DNA from: Rhizobium indicum
GTDB lineage: Bacteria > Pseudomonadota > Alphaproteobacteria > Rhizobiales > Rhizobiaceae
Length of the DNA: 64,000 bases
Assembly: GCF_005862305.2 (NCBI RefSeq)
Contig: NZ_CP054021.1
Span: 3,133,501 to 3,197,500, forward strand
Reading direction: 5' to 3'
The notes under the pieces are model-generated. The model had not been told where the DNA came from, did not search any database, and saw only the letters and a list, made by a program, of their open reading frames with translations. Positions 34,569 to 47,284 of this stretch are shown here, one piece after another. Made by a program: the position numbers and the translations under genes. Every line of letters begins with the position of its first letter. Positions within the stretch are counted from its first letter, which is position 1.

Positions 34569-35366
34569 TCAGTCGCGAAAGGCGATGAGCGCGTTGCTCT
34601 CGACGATCTCGGTGAATTTCCCCTTCGGCGAGAGCGCGGTGAGTTCGCTTCGCAGCACCTGCTCGAATTCCATCATCCTGTCGCCGAGCGCCTGTGGCGA
34701 GGTGACGGACATGGAGAAGGCGCGGCCGACGATCTCATCGGCATTGATCACCCGCTCAGCGACGACGCCGATGCGTTCGAGGTTGCGGAAGGTCGAGCGC
34801 AGCAGAAATTCCTCGTGCTTTATCCAATCCGGCCCATGGTGAAACTGCCGGTCGGTCCGCATCCGCTCCGGTGAAAAGGTCTCAGACACCCTCTCCATCG
34901 CCTCGCGCCAGGCAGGTGAAGAAGAAATGTGCCGGTCGCCGAAAAGAGCGACCGCTCCGCCGGGCTCGGTCAGTGTGTCCAGCGTCGACAACGTGGCGGC
35001 GCGATCCATCCAATGGAACGAGCGGCCCATGGCTGTCATCTTCAGCGGCCCGAAAGAAGGGCCGAGGTCATAGGACGAAGCGAGAATGAACTTCGCGTCG
35101 ACTCCGGCCGCGATGGCATCTTCTCGCGCGGCGTCGAGCATTTCAGGTTCAGGATCGAGGCCGGTGACATCGGCGTGGGCGAGGCGTGCGAAGGCGATGC
35201 CGATCTGGCCCGGGCCGCAGCCGAGATCGAGCACATGATCGCCAGGCTGAAGGTCAATCCTAGCGACCACGCGCTCGATCAGCCTGTCGGGATAGGGAAC
35301 GCGGAAACGGCTGTAATAAGCGGCGGTGGTGCGGAAGCGGCGGGGCTCGAAAGGAATGGTGGTCAT
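34569..35366 (-). CDS. Class I SAM-dependent methyltransferase
   Basis: 265 residues from the ATG at 35366 (MTTIPFEPRRFRTTAAYYS). SAM-binding motif I is VLDLGCGPGQIGIAFARL, with the acidic VTGLDPEPEMLDAAR next and KMTAMGRSFHWMDRAATL downstream. The RFRTTAAYYSRFRVPYPDRLI beginning resembles small-molecule methyltransferases of the UbiE/Methyltransf_25 type. Substrate unknown. Its stop codon lies 3 bp from the convergent tetR stop. Confidence 0.85.
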   Translation of the reverse strand: MTTIPFEPRRFRTTAAYYSRFRVPYPDRLIERVVARIDLQPGDHVLDLGCGPGQIGIAFARLAHADVTGLDPEPEMLDAAREDAIAAGVDAKFILASSYDLGPSFGPLKMTAMGRSFHWMDRAATLSTLDTLTEPGGAVALFGDRHISSSPAWREAMERVSETFSPERMRTDRQFHHGPDWIKHEEFLLRSTFRNLERIGVVAERVINADEIVGRAFSMSVTSPQALGDRMMEFEQVLRSELTALSPKGKFTEIVESNALIAFRD

Positions 35367-35545
35367 GGCGAACGATTCCTCGATGTCTAAGAACATTCGC
35401 TAGGACCGAATCATGACTGCCTTGTGATGACTTGTGCCCGAGGCAGTCACTTGACCGATGGAAGAAGAAGGGGCAGCCGGACGATGAGGCGATCCCAGCC
35501 CTCCACGAGTGAGGAGAACTGGGAGAAAGCGGCGGCAACCGCTGC

Positions 35546-36526
35546 TTACTTGAAGCCGGCGATGGCGTGCGGGATGTAGGGTGCCTCCAGTGCCGCGATT
35601 TCCTCGGCGGTAAGCTTGACCGAGAGCGAGGCAACGGCGTCCGTGAGGTGGTTCGGTTTGGACGCGCCGATAATTGGGGCGGTCACCGCACTTTTCTGCA
35701 GGATCCAGGCAGTTGCGACCTGGGCGCGGGAGATGTTGCGGGCCCTGGCGATTTCGGCCACGGCCCCGACGATCTTGCGGTCGGCATCGATGGACTGGGT
35801 GTAGAGCGTCTTGCCGAATTCGTCGGTTTCGCTGCGTGCCGTCGTCTCGTCCCAGTCGCGGGTCAGGCGGCCGCGGGCAAGCGGGCTCCAGGGGATGACG
35901 GCGATCTTCTGATCCTCGCAAAGCGGCAGCATTTCGCGCTCTTCCTCACGGTAGAGCAGGTTCAGGTGGTCCTGCATGCTGACGAATTCGGTCCAGCCGT
36001 TCAGCCTGGAGACGTAAAGCGCCTTGGCGAATTGCCAGGCATACATGGAGGAGGCGCCGATATAACGGGCCTTGCCCGATTTGACGACGTCGTGCAGCGC
36101 TTCCAGCGTTTCCTCGATCGGCGTCGTGTAGTCGAAGCGGTGGATCTGGTAGAGATCCACGTAGTCGGTGCCGAGGCGACGCAGGCTGTTGTCGATCTCG
36201 TCGAAGATCGCCTTGCGCGACAGGCCGGCGCCGTTCGGGCCCGGCCGCATGCGGTTGAACACCTTGGTCGCCAGCACGATGTCCTCGCGTTTGGCGAAGT
36301 CTTTTATGGCCCGGCCGACGATCTCCTCTGATGAACCATTGGAATAGGTGTTGGCGGTATCGAGGAAATTGATGCCGAGGTCGATCGCCTGCTTGATCAT
36401 CGTCCGGCTTTCTTCTTCCCGCAGGCTCCAGGCATGATTGCCGCGGCCGGGATCGCCAAAGGTCATGCAGCCCAAGCAGATCTTCGATACTTCGAGACCG
36501 GTCTTGCCAAATTTTGCGTATTCCAT
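35546..36526 (-). CDS. Aldo/keto reductase
   Basis: 326 residues from the ATG at 36526 (MEYAKFGKTGLEVSK). AKR TIM barrel with FLDTANTYSNGSSEEIVG (catalytic Asp and Tyr), VLATKVFNRMRPGPNGAG (catalytic Lys), DYVDLYQIHRFDYTTPIEE (catalytic His) and the NADPH-site IGASKPNHLTDAVASL. It most resembles the AKR11/YajO-like group that reduces aldehydes. It lies downstream of nothing obvious: the 179 bp to the methyltransferase start at 35366 shows no clear feature. Confidence 0.92.
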   Translation of the reverse strand: MEYAKFGKTGLEVSKICLGCMTFGDPGRGNHAWSLREEESRTMIKQAIDLGINFLDTANTYSNGSSEEIVGRAIKDFAKREDIVLATKVFNRMRPGPNGAGLSRKAIFDEIDNSLRRLGTDYVDLYQIHRFDYTTPIEETLEALHDVVKSGKARYIGASSMYAWQFAKALYVSRLNGWTEFVSMQDHLNLLYREEEREMLPLCEDQKIAVIPWSPLARGRLTRDWDETTARSETDEFGKTLYTQSIDADRKIVGAVAEIARARNISRAQVATAWILQKSAVTAPIIGASKPNHLTDAVASLSVKLTAEEIAALEAPYIPHAIAGFK

Positions 36527-36750
36527 GAAACGACTCCGTGATGAATTGGATGACCCCAGGCGGCTTTCCATGATTTAGCGCGAGATGGCCAAAGTCGCAG
36601 GGCGGCAAATGAAGAATCTATGCTGCATGCGCACAATGATCCGTGATCGAGACTTCTGAAGCCGCGCTCATCGCCGTCGATTCCGGCTGCAGCTTGCACA
36701 TCCGCGCCGCAAGATGTTAGCTGATGCAGCATTTTTATCGGAATCCGACC

Positions 36751-38379
36751 ATGCAACTGCCGTCCCACGATCGCTATGACGATCTTTATCGCGATTTCTC
36801 CTGGCGGATTCCGGAGGATTTCAATATCGGCCGCGCCGTCAGCGACGACTGGGCGGCGAGAGATCCGGAGCGTGTCTGCCTTGAGCATTTCAGCCCCGAT
36901 GGCGATCATCTTTCGCTGACTTACGGTGAGCTTGCCGGCGCCTCGTCCATGTTCGCCAATGCGCTGGCTTCGCTCGGCATTAAGCGAGGCGACCGCGTCG
37001 CGCTGCTGATGCCTCAGTCCTTCGAGACCGTGGTCGTTCATGTCGCGATCTACAAGATGGGCGCAATCGCCTTGCCGCTGGCGCTGCTCTTCGGCGTCGA
37101 GGCGCTCGAATACAGGCTGAGGACCTCAGGTGCGGTGGCAATCGTCACCAATGATTTCGGCCTTGATCGCGTCCGGAAAATTCGCGATCGGCTGCCGGAG
37201 CTTCGGCATGTGATCAGCCTCGATAGTGCTCTCGATGCTCTCTCCTTTGCCGATCTGATCGTGTCATACGAGCCCTTCTTCAAGGGAGAAAAGACGTCTC
37301 CCGACGATCCGGCGCTGATGATCTTCACCTCGGGAACGACGGGGCCACCCAAGGGCGCGTTGCATGGCCATCGCGTCCTGCCCGGCCATGTTCCCGGCAT
37401 GCAGTTCGCCCATGAGGGTTTTCCGCAACCGGACGATAAGGTCTGGACGCCGTCCGACTGGGCCTGGGCCGGCGGGCTGCTCAACGCGCTGCTGCCGAGT
37501 CTTCTGCTCGGTATTCCCGTCGTTTCGTCGCCGGCGCAGAAATTCGATGCCGGCATGGCCTATCGCATCATGGCCGAAATGAAGGTGCGCAATGCCTTCA
37601 TTCCGCCGACGGCGCTGAGGCTGATGAGATCCGTTGCCGATCCGCGCTCGAAATATGATCTGGTGCTGCGCACCATCGGCTCGGCCGGGGAGGCGCTCGG
37701 GCGCGAGACCTATGAATGGGCGCGCCATACGCTCGGCATCACCGTCAACGAATTCTACGGCCAGACGGAGTGCAATTTCGTGCTTGCGTCGAGCGCTGCC
37801 TATGGCGTCACTAAAGCGGGCGCCATAGGGCGGGCGGTGCCCGGGCATCGCGTCGCGATCGTCAGCGAGACGGGCGATGAGTTGCCCGTCGGCGAACCGG
37901 GCCAGATCGCCATCGCCAGTCCCGATCCTGTCATGTTCCTCGGCTACTGGGACGACACGGTGGCGACGGACCGAAAATTCGCCAAAGGCTGGCTGCTCAC
38001 CGGCGATATCGGCCGGCAGGACGCCGAGGGATATGTGACCTTCGAAGGGCGCGACGACGATGTGATCACCTCGTCGGGATATCGCATCGGCCCGGCCGAG
38101 ATCGAGGACTGCCTGATCGGTCATCCCGCCGTGCAGCTTGCCGCCGCCGTCGGCAAGCCCGATGCCGTGCGCACCGAAGTCGTCAAGGCCTATATCGTGC
38201 TTTCACCAGGCCATCATCCAAGCGAGGCGTTGGCTGCCGACATAAGGGAATGGGTGAAGACGCGGCTTTCGATGCACGAATATCCGCGCGAAGTGGAATT
38301 CATCGATGCATTACCGCTAACCACCACCGGCAAGGTGATCCGCCGGCTGCTGCGCGAAAAGGCCGCCAGCGAGGGATAG
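36751..38379 (+). CDS. Acyl-CoA synthetase (AMP-forming)
   Basis: 542 residues from the ATG at 36751 (MQLPSHDRYDDLYRDFSW); an ATG at 36724 is an in-frame alternative. The ANL-superfamily motifs are the P-loop MIFTSGTTGPPKGALHGH, VNEFYGQTECN, the hinge region WLLTGDIGRQDAEGYVTFEGRDDD and the catalytic lysine in LPLTTTGKVIRRLLRE. It is closer to acetyl/medium-chain ligases (ACSM-like) than to long-chain FadD. It activates a carboxylate with ATP to acyl-AMP then acyl-CoA; the chain length is not determined. The 224-bp upstream gap shows no distinct feature. Confidence 0.9.
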   Translation: MQLPSHDRYDDLYRDFSWRIPEDFNIGRAVSDDWAARDPERVCLEHFSPDGDHLSLTYGELAGASSMFANALASLGIKRGDRVALLMPQSFETVVVHVAIYKMGAIALPLALLFGVEALEYRLRTSGAVAIVTNDFGLDRVRKIRDRLPELRHVISLDSALDALSFADLIVSYEPFFKGEKTSPDDPALMIFTSGTTGPPKGALHGHRVLPGHVPGMQFAHEGFPQPDDKVWTPSDWAWAGGLLNALLPSLLLGIPVVSSPAQKFDAGMAYRIMAEMKVRNAFIPPTALRLMRSVADPRSKYDLVLRTIGSAGEALGRETYEWARHTLGITVNEFYGQTECNFVLASSAAYGVTKAGAIGRAVPGHRVAIVSETGDELPVGEPGQIAIASPDPVMFLGYWDDTVATDRKFAKGWLLTGDIGRQDAEGYVTFEGRDDDVITSSGYRIGPAEIEDCLIGHPAVQLAAAVGKPDAVRTEVVKAYIVLSPGHHPSEALAADIREWVKTRLSMHEYPREVEFIDALPLTTTGKVIRRLLREKAASEG

Positions 38380-38380
38380 A

Positions 38381-38423
38381 GCATTTCCGGACGCAAAAAC
38401 ACTAGGCACTTTTGCTGGAATGC
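38381..38423. repeat. 43-bp palindromic element (family 1)
   Basis: GCATTTCCGGACGCAAAAAC at the left and GGCACTTTTGCTGGAATGC at the right. It immediately follows the acyl-CoA synthetase stop and nearly touches the stop of the convergent acetyltransferase at 38424, so it may act as a bidirectional terminator. Confidence 0.75.
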
Positions 38424-39701
38424 TTAGCCTCGACCGGCAAGCGACATGATCTTCTCGCGCAGCATCTTCGCCATATTGCGGGTGCTGCGGTACATGTGGA
38501 GCTGGGCGGTGACCTGGCGCATGTCGCGGTCGCTGTTCTGCGTCAGGCCGATCACCAGCGTTCCCATTTCCTCGCGCTCCTGCCAGAAGCGGCTCATGAT
38601 CGGATGATCCGAGACGGCGCAGGAATCCGAGCGGACGATATTGGCGTCGTCGAGATGCCATTCGGTGAGTTCGCTCATCAGCAGCTTGCCCGGCGAATAG
38701 CGGGCATAGTTTTCGTCGTAGGCGGTCTTCCAAGTATAGGCCTCGCCGCCCATCATCAGCACGACGATGGCGGCGATCGCCTTGCCGTTGAGGTCGATCG
38801 TGTGAATACGCACGGCATCGACGGCGGCAAGGTTCGACACCGCCTCGCGGGCGAAGGCCGTGTGATAACGATCGGTGACGAGAGCGCTTCGCCGCTTGCC
38901 CTTCCAACCGCCGGCTTCCATCGCCAGGAATTCCTCGAAGCGGGTATGGATTTCGCGCGGCTGGCGGGCGACGGCATAGACCGCGGTTCCCTGTTCCTCC
39001 AGCAGGCGCCACTGGCGGCGCATCTCGCGCATATGCGAGGAGGAGATGGTTTTGCCGAGATAGACCGGCGCCTCTTCCTCGCTCTGCAGCATCGGGCGCA
39101 GGTAGGGATTGGTAACGGTGACGGGAAGATTGCGGCTGAGCGCAACGGCCTTGACCATGCGCACGAAGATACCGTTCAGCCTGAGATCCGGCAGGACCAT
39201 TATGGAGGGCAGATTGAGATCACGGGCGGTCAGCCCCTCGAAGAGATTGTCGAGGGTTTCGGCGGCATCCTCGCCATCGACGAGCGGCGTGCCGAGCGGA
39301 CCGAAACTGTTTGACCAGCCGCGGATGATCGACGGGCCGACGGCAAAGCCCGGCTTGTCGACCGAAAACGGCAAGAGGAAGCGCATGCGGCTGCGACCGG
39401 CATTGTGGTCGCGGATCAGGGCGAAGTTCACCTGCCGGTCTTCGAGCCGCGGCATGGCGGGGGCGAGGAAGCGGCCGGAGAAAAAGACATTCGGTTCCAT
39501 CGCCCGGTTGGAGAGGAAATCGAGCTCATCCTGAAGCTCATAGCCGAGTTTGCCGGGATAGAGGCAGAGTTCGCGCCCCGGCCGGCCGATCTCGGCGCGA
39601 GCCTCGGCCTGCGGCGCTTCGAAATGCAGTGCTGCGAGATCATGCACCATGCGGTTTGCGGCGCTGTCGGTGCTTTCGGTAACGGGGGGAACACGCACCA
39701 T
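38424..39701 (-). CDS. CelD/BcsL-like GNAT acetyltransferase (Acetyltransf_6)
   Basis: 425 residues. The N-terminal half is a FemAB-like extension (NVFFSGRFLAPAMPRLE, FGPLGTPLVDGEDAAETL); the C-terminal half holds the GNAT fold with AFAREAVSNLAAVDAVRIHTIDLNGKAIAAIVVLMMGGEAYTWKTAYDENYARYSPGKLLMSELTE split over several strands. This type modifies exopolysaccharide or cellulose precursors. The stop of the flippase upstream directly adjoins its ATG, so the pair forms an operon for a surface polysaccharide step. The polymer is unknown. Confidence 0.82.
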   Translation of the reverse strand: MVRVPPVTESTDSAANRMVHDLAALHFEAPQAEARAEIGRPGRELCLYPGKLGYELQDELDFLSNRAMEPNVFFSGRFLAPAMPRLEDRQVNFALIRDHNAGRSRMRFLLPFSVDKPGFAVGPSIIRGWSNSFGPLGTPLVDGEDAAETLDNLFEGLTARDLNLPSIMVLPDLRLNGIFVRMVKAVALSRNLPVTVTNPYLRPMLQSEEEAPVYLGKTISSSHMREMRRQWRLLEEQGTAVYAVARQPREIHTRFEEFLAMEAGGWKGKRRSALVTDRYHTAFAREAVSNLAAVDAVRIHTIDLNGKAIAAIVVLMMGGEAYTWKTAYDENYARYSPGKLLMSELTEWHLDDANIVRSDSCAVSDHPIMSRFWQEREEMGTLVIGLTQNSDRDMRQVTAQLHMYRSTRNMAKMLREKIMSLAGRG

Positions 39702-41117
39702 CTATCGAACTCTCATTTCTGGCGTTGCGGCGGAGGGGCTGGCGAAGGCGAAAAGAACGATGGCGAGGGTGCGGCGCACGGCGACATGCAGCAGGATTGC
39801 CTCGACTGCCATGGCAGAGGCCGTGGCGATCGCCGTGCCCTCGATGCCGTAATGCGGGATCAAAGCGAGGTTGAGGCCGACATTGGCCGTCAGTGCGCCG
39901 GCATAGAGCGCGACGCAGAGGTTCTGCTTGCCTGCCATCATCAGCAGCGTTTCGGCCGGGCCGACCAGCGATTTGGCAAGGATGCCGGCGAGCAGGATCG
40001 CCATGACCAGATAGCCCGATGTGAAGGCGCCGCCGAAGAGCGACAGCAGCAGATGACCGGCCGCAAGCACGACAAGGCCGACCCCGAGCGCCGGCCAGAA
40101 GGTCCAGCGGGCGGCGTCGATGGCTGCGGCTGCCAGCTGGGCGTGGTCGCCTTCGGCGATGATCGAGGAAAAGCGCGGGCCGGAGGCCGCCTTGACCGAG
40201 AAATTGATGAAATGTACCAGCGCCATCGTTTTGGCGGCGGCGAAGTAGATGGCGACGTCATGCGGCTCGAGGAAGATGCCGACGACGACGACGTCGGAAT
40301 TGGTCAGCAGGAAGCTCACGCCCTCGATCAGGAAAATCGGAAAGGCGACGCTGAACCAGGCGAGGAAATCGACCTTGCGTGGGCCGTCGTCATAATGCCG
40401 GCGAAGGCGGTAAAGCGTTGCGGCATACTGGCCGAGAGCGGTGACGTAGGTGGCGGCGAGCGCTGCCTGCATCGCGGTGACGGCTGTGTGCTCGGCGCCG
40501 ATGGCAATCGCGATCAGCATGAAGAAGATGATGAGGATCGGGCGGACGATATAGACCGGGCTCAGCGCCATCACCGGCCAATGGTTTGCCCGTGACGTGC
40601 CTTCGAGAATGTCGCCGAGCGCGATCATCGGCATGGCGAGCAGGCCGATGAAGATCGGGATGAGATAATAGACCTGGATCATATCGCCGAAGAAATGCAG
40701 CCCGAGCATGCCAGCGGCGAGCACCGCCGTGCCGGACAGCAGCGCAAAGATGCGCGCCGTGCCGGTCAGGCCGCGGATTTCCTCGAAAGCGCCCGCTGCC
40801 CTGTATTGCGGCAGAAAGCGGACGATCGCGGTGTGGAAACCGAGGCATGAGAGATCGCCGAAGACGACGACCAGCACCCAGACGAAAACGAAGATGCCGT
40901 ATTCATATTCGCCCATCAGCCGGGCGAGCACGATCTGGGAGACGAAGGCGAGTGCGGCGCTGAGGATACGGATCGAAAAGGCCGTCAGTGCCATACGCTG
41001 GGCGGCCGCCCTCTCACCGCGCTCGGTGAGCACGGCAGCAAGCAAACGCAGCGTGCGGCCACCGATCGGGCGCAGGCCCGCGGGCAGCATCTTCTCCGCT
41101 GTTTCTATGACCGCCAT
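39702..41117 (-). CDS. Polysaccharide flippase (Wzx/MATE-like)
   Basis: 471 residues from the ATG at 41117 (MAVIETAEKMLPAGL); a GTG at 41126 adds three. It has about 12-14 membrane segments of the Polysacc_synt fold: ALTAFSIRILSAALAFVSQIVLARLMGEYEYGIFVFVW at the start, GRLTGT-like loops and GTAIATASAMAVEAILLHVAV at the end. It would translocate lipid-linked sugar across the inner membrane. The only linked gene is the CelD-like acetyltransferase directly downstream; no glycosyltransferase is nearby, so it may serve a locus elsewhere. Confidence 0.87.
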   Translation of the reverse strand: MAVIETAEKMLPAGLRPIGGRTLRLLAAVLTERGERAAAQRMALTAFSIRILSAALAFVSQIVLARLMGEYEYGIFVFVWVLVVVFGDLSCLGFHTAIVRFLPQYRAAGAFEEIRGLTGTARIFALLSGTAVLAAGMLGLHFFGDMIQVYYLIPIFIGLLAMPMIALGDILEGTSRANHWPVMALSPVYIVRPILIIFFMLIAIAIGAEHTAVTAMQAALAATYVTALGQYAATLYRLRRHYDDGPRKVDFLAWFSVAFPIFLIEGVSFLLTNSDVVVVGIFLEPHDVAIYFAAAKTMALVHFINFSVKAASGPRFSSIIAEGDHAQLAAAAIDAARWTFWPALGVGLVVLAAGHLLLSLFGGAFTSGYLVMAILLAGILAKSLVGPAETLLMMAGKQNLCVALYAGALTANVGLNLALIPHYGIEGTAIATASAMAVEAILLHVAVRRTLAIVLFAFASPSAATPEMRVR

Positions 41118-41242
41118 GATGAACACGCAAAACTCTGAGGTCAGGCAAATCGCCCCTGAAGTCTTGACAGAACAGGGTTAAGAAACGGTTCCGGATCGCG
41201 CCTGCCGTCCAAGGCTGAAATTCCGGCTTTCCGGTGTTGCCG

Positions 41243-41274
41243 CAGAAAAGAAAATGCCGCCCGGAGGCGGCATT
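41243..41274 (-). terminator. Rho-independent terminator of secA
   Basis: Perfect 9-bp stem AATGCCGCC (41253-41261) / GGCGGCATT (41266-41274) with a 4-nt loop. Read on the minus strand it is followed by TTCTTTTCTGC. It starts 24 bp after the secA stop. Confidence 0.85.
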
Positions 41275-41297
41275 TCGCGGATCTTTGCGGGCCTGCT

Positions 41298-44015
<2,718 letters not shown>

Positions 44016-44261
44016 ATGACTGGCCCTTTCTCAATATTCATCCCCGGCGTTTCTTGTCCGCGGCCCAGCCGAAAATCAGGCGCGCGCCTTAAAACGCCCG
44101 GAAACTGTTCTGGACGCGAGGTTGCGTGACAGATAAGAGGGGGGTCGAATGATGTCAACGGATTTGGCGGATACAGAAAGGCCACAATCCGGTGTTGATG
44201 GCTATTTTGGGCTGGATTCAGGGGATGCTGAAACCGGCAATGTAACTGTGAAGGGTATTTC

Positions 44262-45143
44262 ATGTTGAGCACCAACAAACTTGCCGTTCTGGCGTTTGCA
44301 ACCTTTGTTGCGCTCCAGGCCCCGGCCTATGCCGATGACGCCGTCATCGCCAAGGTCGGCACCCTGGAGATCCACCAGTCGGAACTCGACCTTGCCGTCG
44401 CCAATCTCGACCCCCAGTTGGCGCAGCTTCCCGATGACCAGAAGAAGGTCGCAGCCCTTTCCGCCGCCATCGACGTGAAGCTGCTTGCCGCCGACGCTGC
44501 GGCCGAGAAGCTTGATCAGACCGACGAATTCAAGAAGCGCATGCAGTATCTCTCCGACCGCGAGCTGCACAATGCCTATTTCAAGAAGCATGTCGTCGAC
44601 ATCGTGACGCCTGAAGAAGTCAAGGCCCGTTACGACAAGGAAGTCGCCGCCCTGCCGAAGCAGGAGGAAGTCCACGCCCGTCATATCCTCGTCAAGACCG
44701 AGGACGAAGCCAAGGACATCATCAAGCAGCTCGACGCCGGCAAGGATTTCGCCGAACTCGCCAAGGAAAAGTCCACCGATCCGAACAAGTCGGAAGGCGG
44801 CGATCTCGGTTATTTCTCGCGCGGCCGCATGGTCAAGGAATTCGAAGACGCAGCCTTTGCGCTCGAGAAGGGCACCTATTCCAAGACGCCGGTGAAGACC
44901 GATTTCGGCTTCCACGTCATCAAGGTCGAGGATAAGCGCGACGCTCCGCCGCCGCCCTTCGAGCAGGTGCAGGATCAGGTTCGTCAGCTCGTCATGCGCG
45001 ACAAGTATCTTGAGCTTCTGAACAAGGCGAAGGCCTCGGCCAAGATCGAGATCACGGACGAGACGCTGCGCAAGGGTTACGACCAGGCCAACAAGCAGCC
45101 CGAGCCGGGCAGCGAGCCCGTTGCGCCGGCACCGCAGCAGTAA
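44262..45143 (+). CDS. Periplasmic peptidylprolyl isomerase (parvulin type)
   Basis: 293 residues. A signal peptide ([24 protein letters not shown], cleavage near residue 24) is followed by a SurA-like N-terminal helical domain and a PpiC/rotamase domain ([54 protein letters not shown]), then a helical tail ending in [14 protein letters not shown]. It catalyses prolyl cis-trans isomerisation of exported proteins, fitting its place opposite secA. Similar rhizobial proteins are annotated as PpiC/SurA-like foldases. Confidence 0.92.
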   Translation: MLSTNKLAVLAFATFVALQAPAYADDAVIAKVGTLEIHQSELDLAVANLDPQLAQLPDDQKKVAALSAAIDVKLLAADAAAEKLDQTDEFKKRMQYLSDRELHNAYFKKHVVDIVTPEEVKARYDKEVAALPKQEEVHARHILVKTEDEAKDIIKQLDAGKDFAELAKEKSTDPNKSEGGDLGYFSRGRMVKEFEDAAFALEKGTYSKTPVKTDFGFHVIKVEDKRDAPPPPFEQVQDQVRQLVMRDKYLELLNKAKASAKIEITDETLRKGYDQANKQPEPGSEPVAPAPQQ

Positions 45144-45154
45144 TAATCGCATTA

Positions 45155-45175
45155 GGGCCCGGTTCTTCCGGGCCC
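45155..45175 (+). terminator. GC-rich hairpin after parvulin gene
   Basis: GGGCCCGG / CCGGGCCC, an 8-bp stem around TTCTT, begins 12 bp after the stop codon. No T-run follows, so termination is uncertain. Confidence 0.45.
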
Positions 45176-45193
45176 CTCACTATCGTGGTTGTC

Positions 45194-45237
45194 GCATTTC
45201 CGGACGGCGAACCGGTTTCCATTTCGCCTGGAAATGC
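45194..45237. repeat. 44-bp palindromic element (family 1)
   Basis: GCATTTCCGGACGGCGAACC continues through GGTTTCCATTTCGCCTGGAAATGC to end 18 bp before the argJ start codon. Left and right ends GCATTTCC / GGAAATGC are perfect inverted repeats. Being this close to the start, it lies in the argJ leader. Confidence 0.7.
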
Positions 45238-45255
45238 TCATTGGCAGGTCTCATC

Positions 45256-46497
45256 ATGTCCGGTTCCGTCTCTCCGCTTGCTCCGAAATCCTTCGTCTCG
45301 ATGCCACCGCTGCGCGGCGTGCGCATGGCGACGGCTTCCGCCGGCATCAAGTACAAGAACCGTACCGACGTGCTAATGATGGTCTTCGACAGACCGGCGA
45401 CTGTTGCGGGCGTTTTTACCCGCTCGAAGTGCCCGTCGGCGCCGGTCGATTTCTGCCGGGCCAATCTCCCCCATGGCAGCGCCCGCGCCGTCGTCGTCAA
45501 CTCAGGCAATGCCAATGCTTTCACCGGCCTGAAGGGCCGCCAGGCGACCGCACTGACGGCGAAGTCGGCTGCCGCTGCCGTCGGCTGCGCCGAAAACGAG
45601 GTCTATCTGGCCTCGACTGGCGTCATCGGCGAGCCGCTCGATGCCACCAAATTCGCAGGCGTTCTGGATCGGATGCAGGTCGAAGCGACCGGCGATTTCT
45701 GGTTCGAGGCCGCCAAGGCGATCATGACGACGGACACCTATCCGAAGGTTTCGACCCGCAGCGCCGAGATCGGCGGCGTGGCCGTGACGATCAACGGCAT
45801 CGCCAAGGGCGCCGGCATGATCGCGCCTGATATGGCGACGATGCTCTCCTTCGTCGTCACCGATGCCGACATTGCGCCTGCCGCGCTGCAGGCGCTTCTG
45901 TCCGACGGCGTCGGCCCGACCTTCAATTCCATGACCGTCGACAGCGACACCTCCACGTCCGACACACTGATGCTGTTTGCAACGGGTGCCGCAGCCGAGG
46001 ACGGCCAGGCCCGCATCGAGCGCGCCGACGACCCGCGGCTTGCCGCCTTCCGGGCCGCACTCAACGAAGTGCTGAAGGATCTGTCGCTGCAGGTGGTGCG
46101 GGACGGCGAAGGTGCGACCAAGATGCTCGAAATCACCGTGACGGGGGCCGAGAGCGATGCCGCCGCCAAGCGCATCGCGCTGTCGATCGCCAATTCGCCG
46201 CTGGTCAAGACCGCGGCCGCCGGCGAAGACGCCAATTGGGGCCGTATCGTCATGGCCGTCGGCAAATCCGGCGAGATGGCCGACCGCGACAGGCTTGCCA
46301 TCTGGTTTGGCGATATCAGGGTCGCCGTCAATGGCGAGCGTGATCCCGATTATTCCGAAGCGGCCGCCTCAGACGTCATGAAGGCCCAGGATATCCCCGT
46401 CAAAGTCGATATCGGGCTCGGTGCCGGCACGGCAACGGTCTGGACCTGCGACCTCACCAAGGAATATGTTGCGATCAATGGCGACTATCGGAGCTGA
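45256..46497 (+). CDS. argJ: Bifunctional ornithine acetyltransferase / N-acetylglutamate synthase
   Basis: 413 residues from the ATG at 45256 ([15 protein letters not shown]). The autocleavage site is in [16 protein letters not shown] with nucleophile T195, which splits the precursor into alpha and beta chains. Other family blocks are [29 protein letters not shown] and [15 protein letters not shown]. ArgJ recycles the acetyl group between acetylornithine and glutamate in arginine synthesis, complementing argH at 16.7 kb. The GNAT gene downstream overlaps its end by 20 bp. Confidence 0.96.
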   Translation: MSGSVSPLAPKSFVSMPPLRGVRMATASAGIKYKNRTDVLMMVFDRPATVAGVFTRSKCPSAPVDFCRANLPHGSARAVVVNSGNANAFTGLKGRQATALTAKSAAAAVGCAENEVYLASTGVIGEPLDATKFAGVLDRMQVEATGDFWFEAAKAIMTTDTYPKVSTRSAEIGGVAVTINGIAKGAGMIAPDMATMLSFVVTDADIAPAALQALLSDGVGPTFNSMTVDSDTSTSDTLMLFATGAAAEDGQARIERADDPRLAAFRAALNEVLKDLSLQVVRDGEGATKMLEITVTGAESDAAAKRIALSIANSPLVKTAAAGEDANWGRIVMAVGKSGEMADRDRLAIWFGDIRVAVNGERDPDYSEAAASDVMKAQDIPVKVDIGLGAGTATVWTCDLTKEYVAINGDYRS

Positions 46498-47284
46498 TCG
46501 TTCATTGGAGCAGGCATCCATTTCCTCACACAATCTGCCGCTGGTGCGCAGGCTGGAGGCCGTCGGCTTCCGCGCCTGGCCGGCGGCATCCGTGCAATAT
46601 GACGGCAGCTGGCAGGTGCGGCTGACGGCCGGTCACCCGTCCAACCGGCTGAACTCGATCGTGCCGCTCGATCCCTCGGATCATCGCGACGTCGAAATCC
46701 GCCTGGAAAAGGCGAGCCGGAAGTTCGAGGCCTATGGCCGCGCCGCCGTGGTCCGCCAGACGCCGCTTGCTTCGCCGGTGCTGATCGAACTTCTGCGCGC
46801 GCAGAACTGGACGCGCTTCGACGATACGGTGGTGATGGCCTGCGACCTCGCCGAGGCGGAGCTGCCGGATACGCTCGATCACCTGCCGACCCATGATATC
46901 GGCCGTTTCGTCGACGCCAACCTCGCCGTCGACCAGTCGCCACTGAGGCTGAAGCCGGCGCTTGCCGAAATCATTTCGGCGATCAAGCCGCCATCCGGCC
47001 TGTTCATGATCGAGAACGCGGTGGACGGCCCGCTTGCGACCGTGCTCTGTGTCCAGGACAACGACCTCGCCGGCATCATGTCGCTTTCGGTCTCCGAGGC
47101 GCGGCGGCGCGAAGGACTCGGCACCGAAATCCTGACCTCGGCGCTGCGCTGGGCGCGCATGCGCAGCGCCCGTTCGGCCTGGCTGCAGGTGAAGCTGTCC
47201 AACCGTCCGGCCATCGCACTTTATGAGCGCCTCGGTTTTCGCGACGCCTATCATTATTGCTATTGGCAGCAGGAGCCGCGATGA
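46478..47284 (+). CDS. GNAT-family N-acetyltransferase
   Basis: 268 residues from the ATG at 46478, overlapping argJ by 20 bp; a TTG at 46505 is an alternative that removes the overlap. The GNAT fold is in the C-terminal third: [26 protein letters not shown] (motif A, R-x-x-G-x-G) and [29 protein letters not shown]. The first half has no clear domain. Rhizobial genomes keep argJ, this GNAT and mutT together. The substrate is unknown. Confidence 0.85.
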   Translation: MATIGADRSLEQASISSHNLPLVRRLEAVGFRAWPAASVQYDGSWQVRLTAGHPSNRLNSIVPLDPSDHRDVEIRLEKASRKFEAYGRAAVVRQTPLASPVLIELLRAQNWTRFDDTVVMACDLAEAELPDTLDHLPTHDIGRFVDANLAVDQSPLRLKPALAEIISAIKPPSGLFMIENAVDGPLATVLCVQDNDLAGIMSLSVSEARRREGLGTEILTSALRWARMRSARSAWLQVKLSNRPAIALYERLGFRDAYHYCYWQQEPR

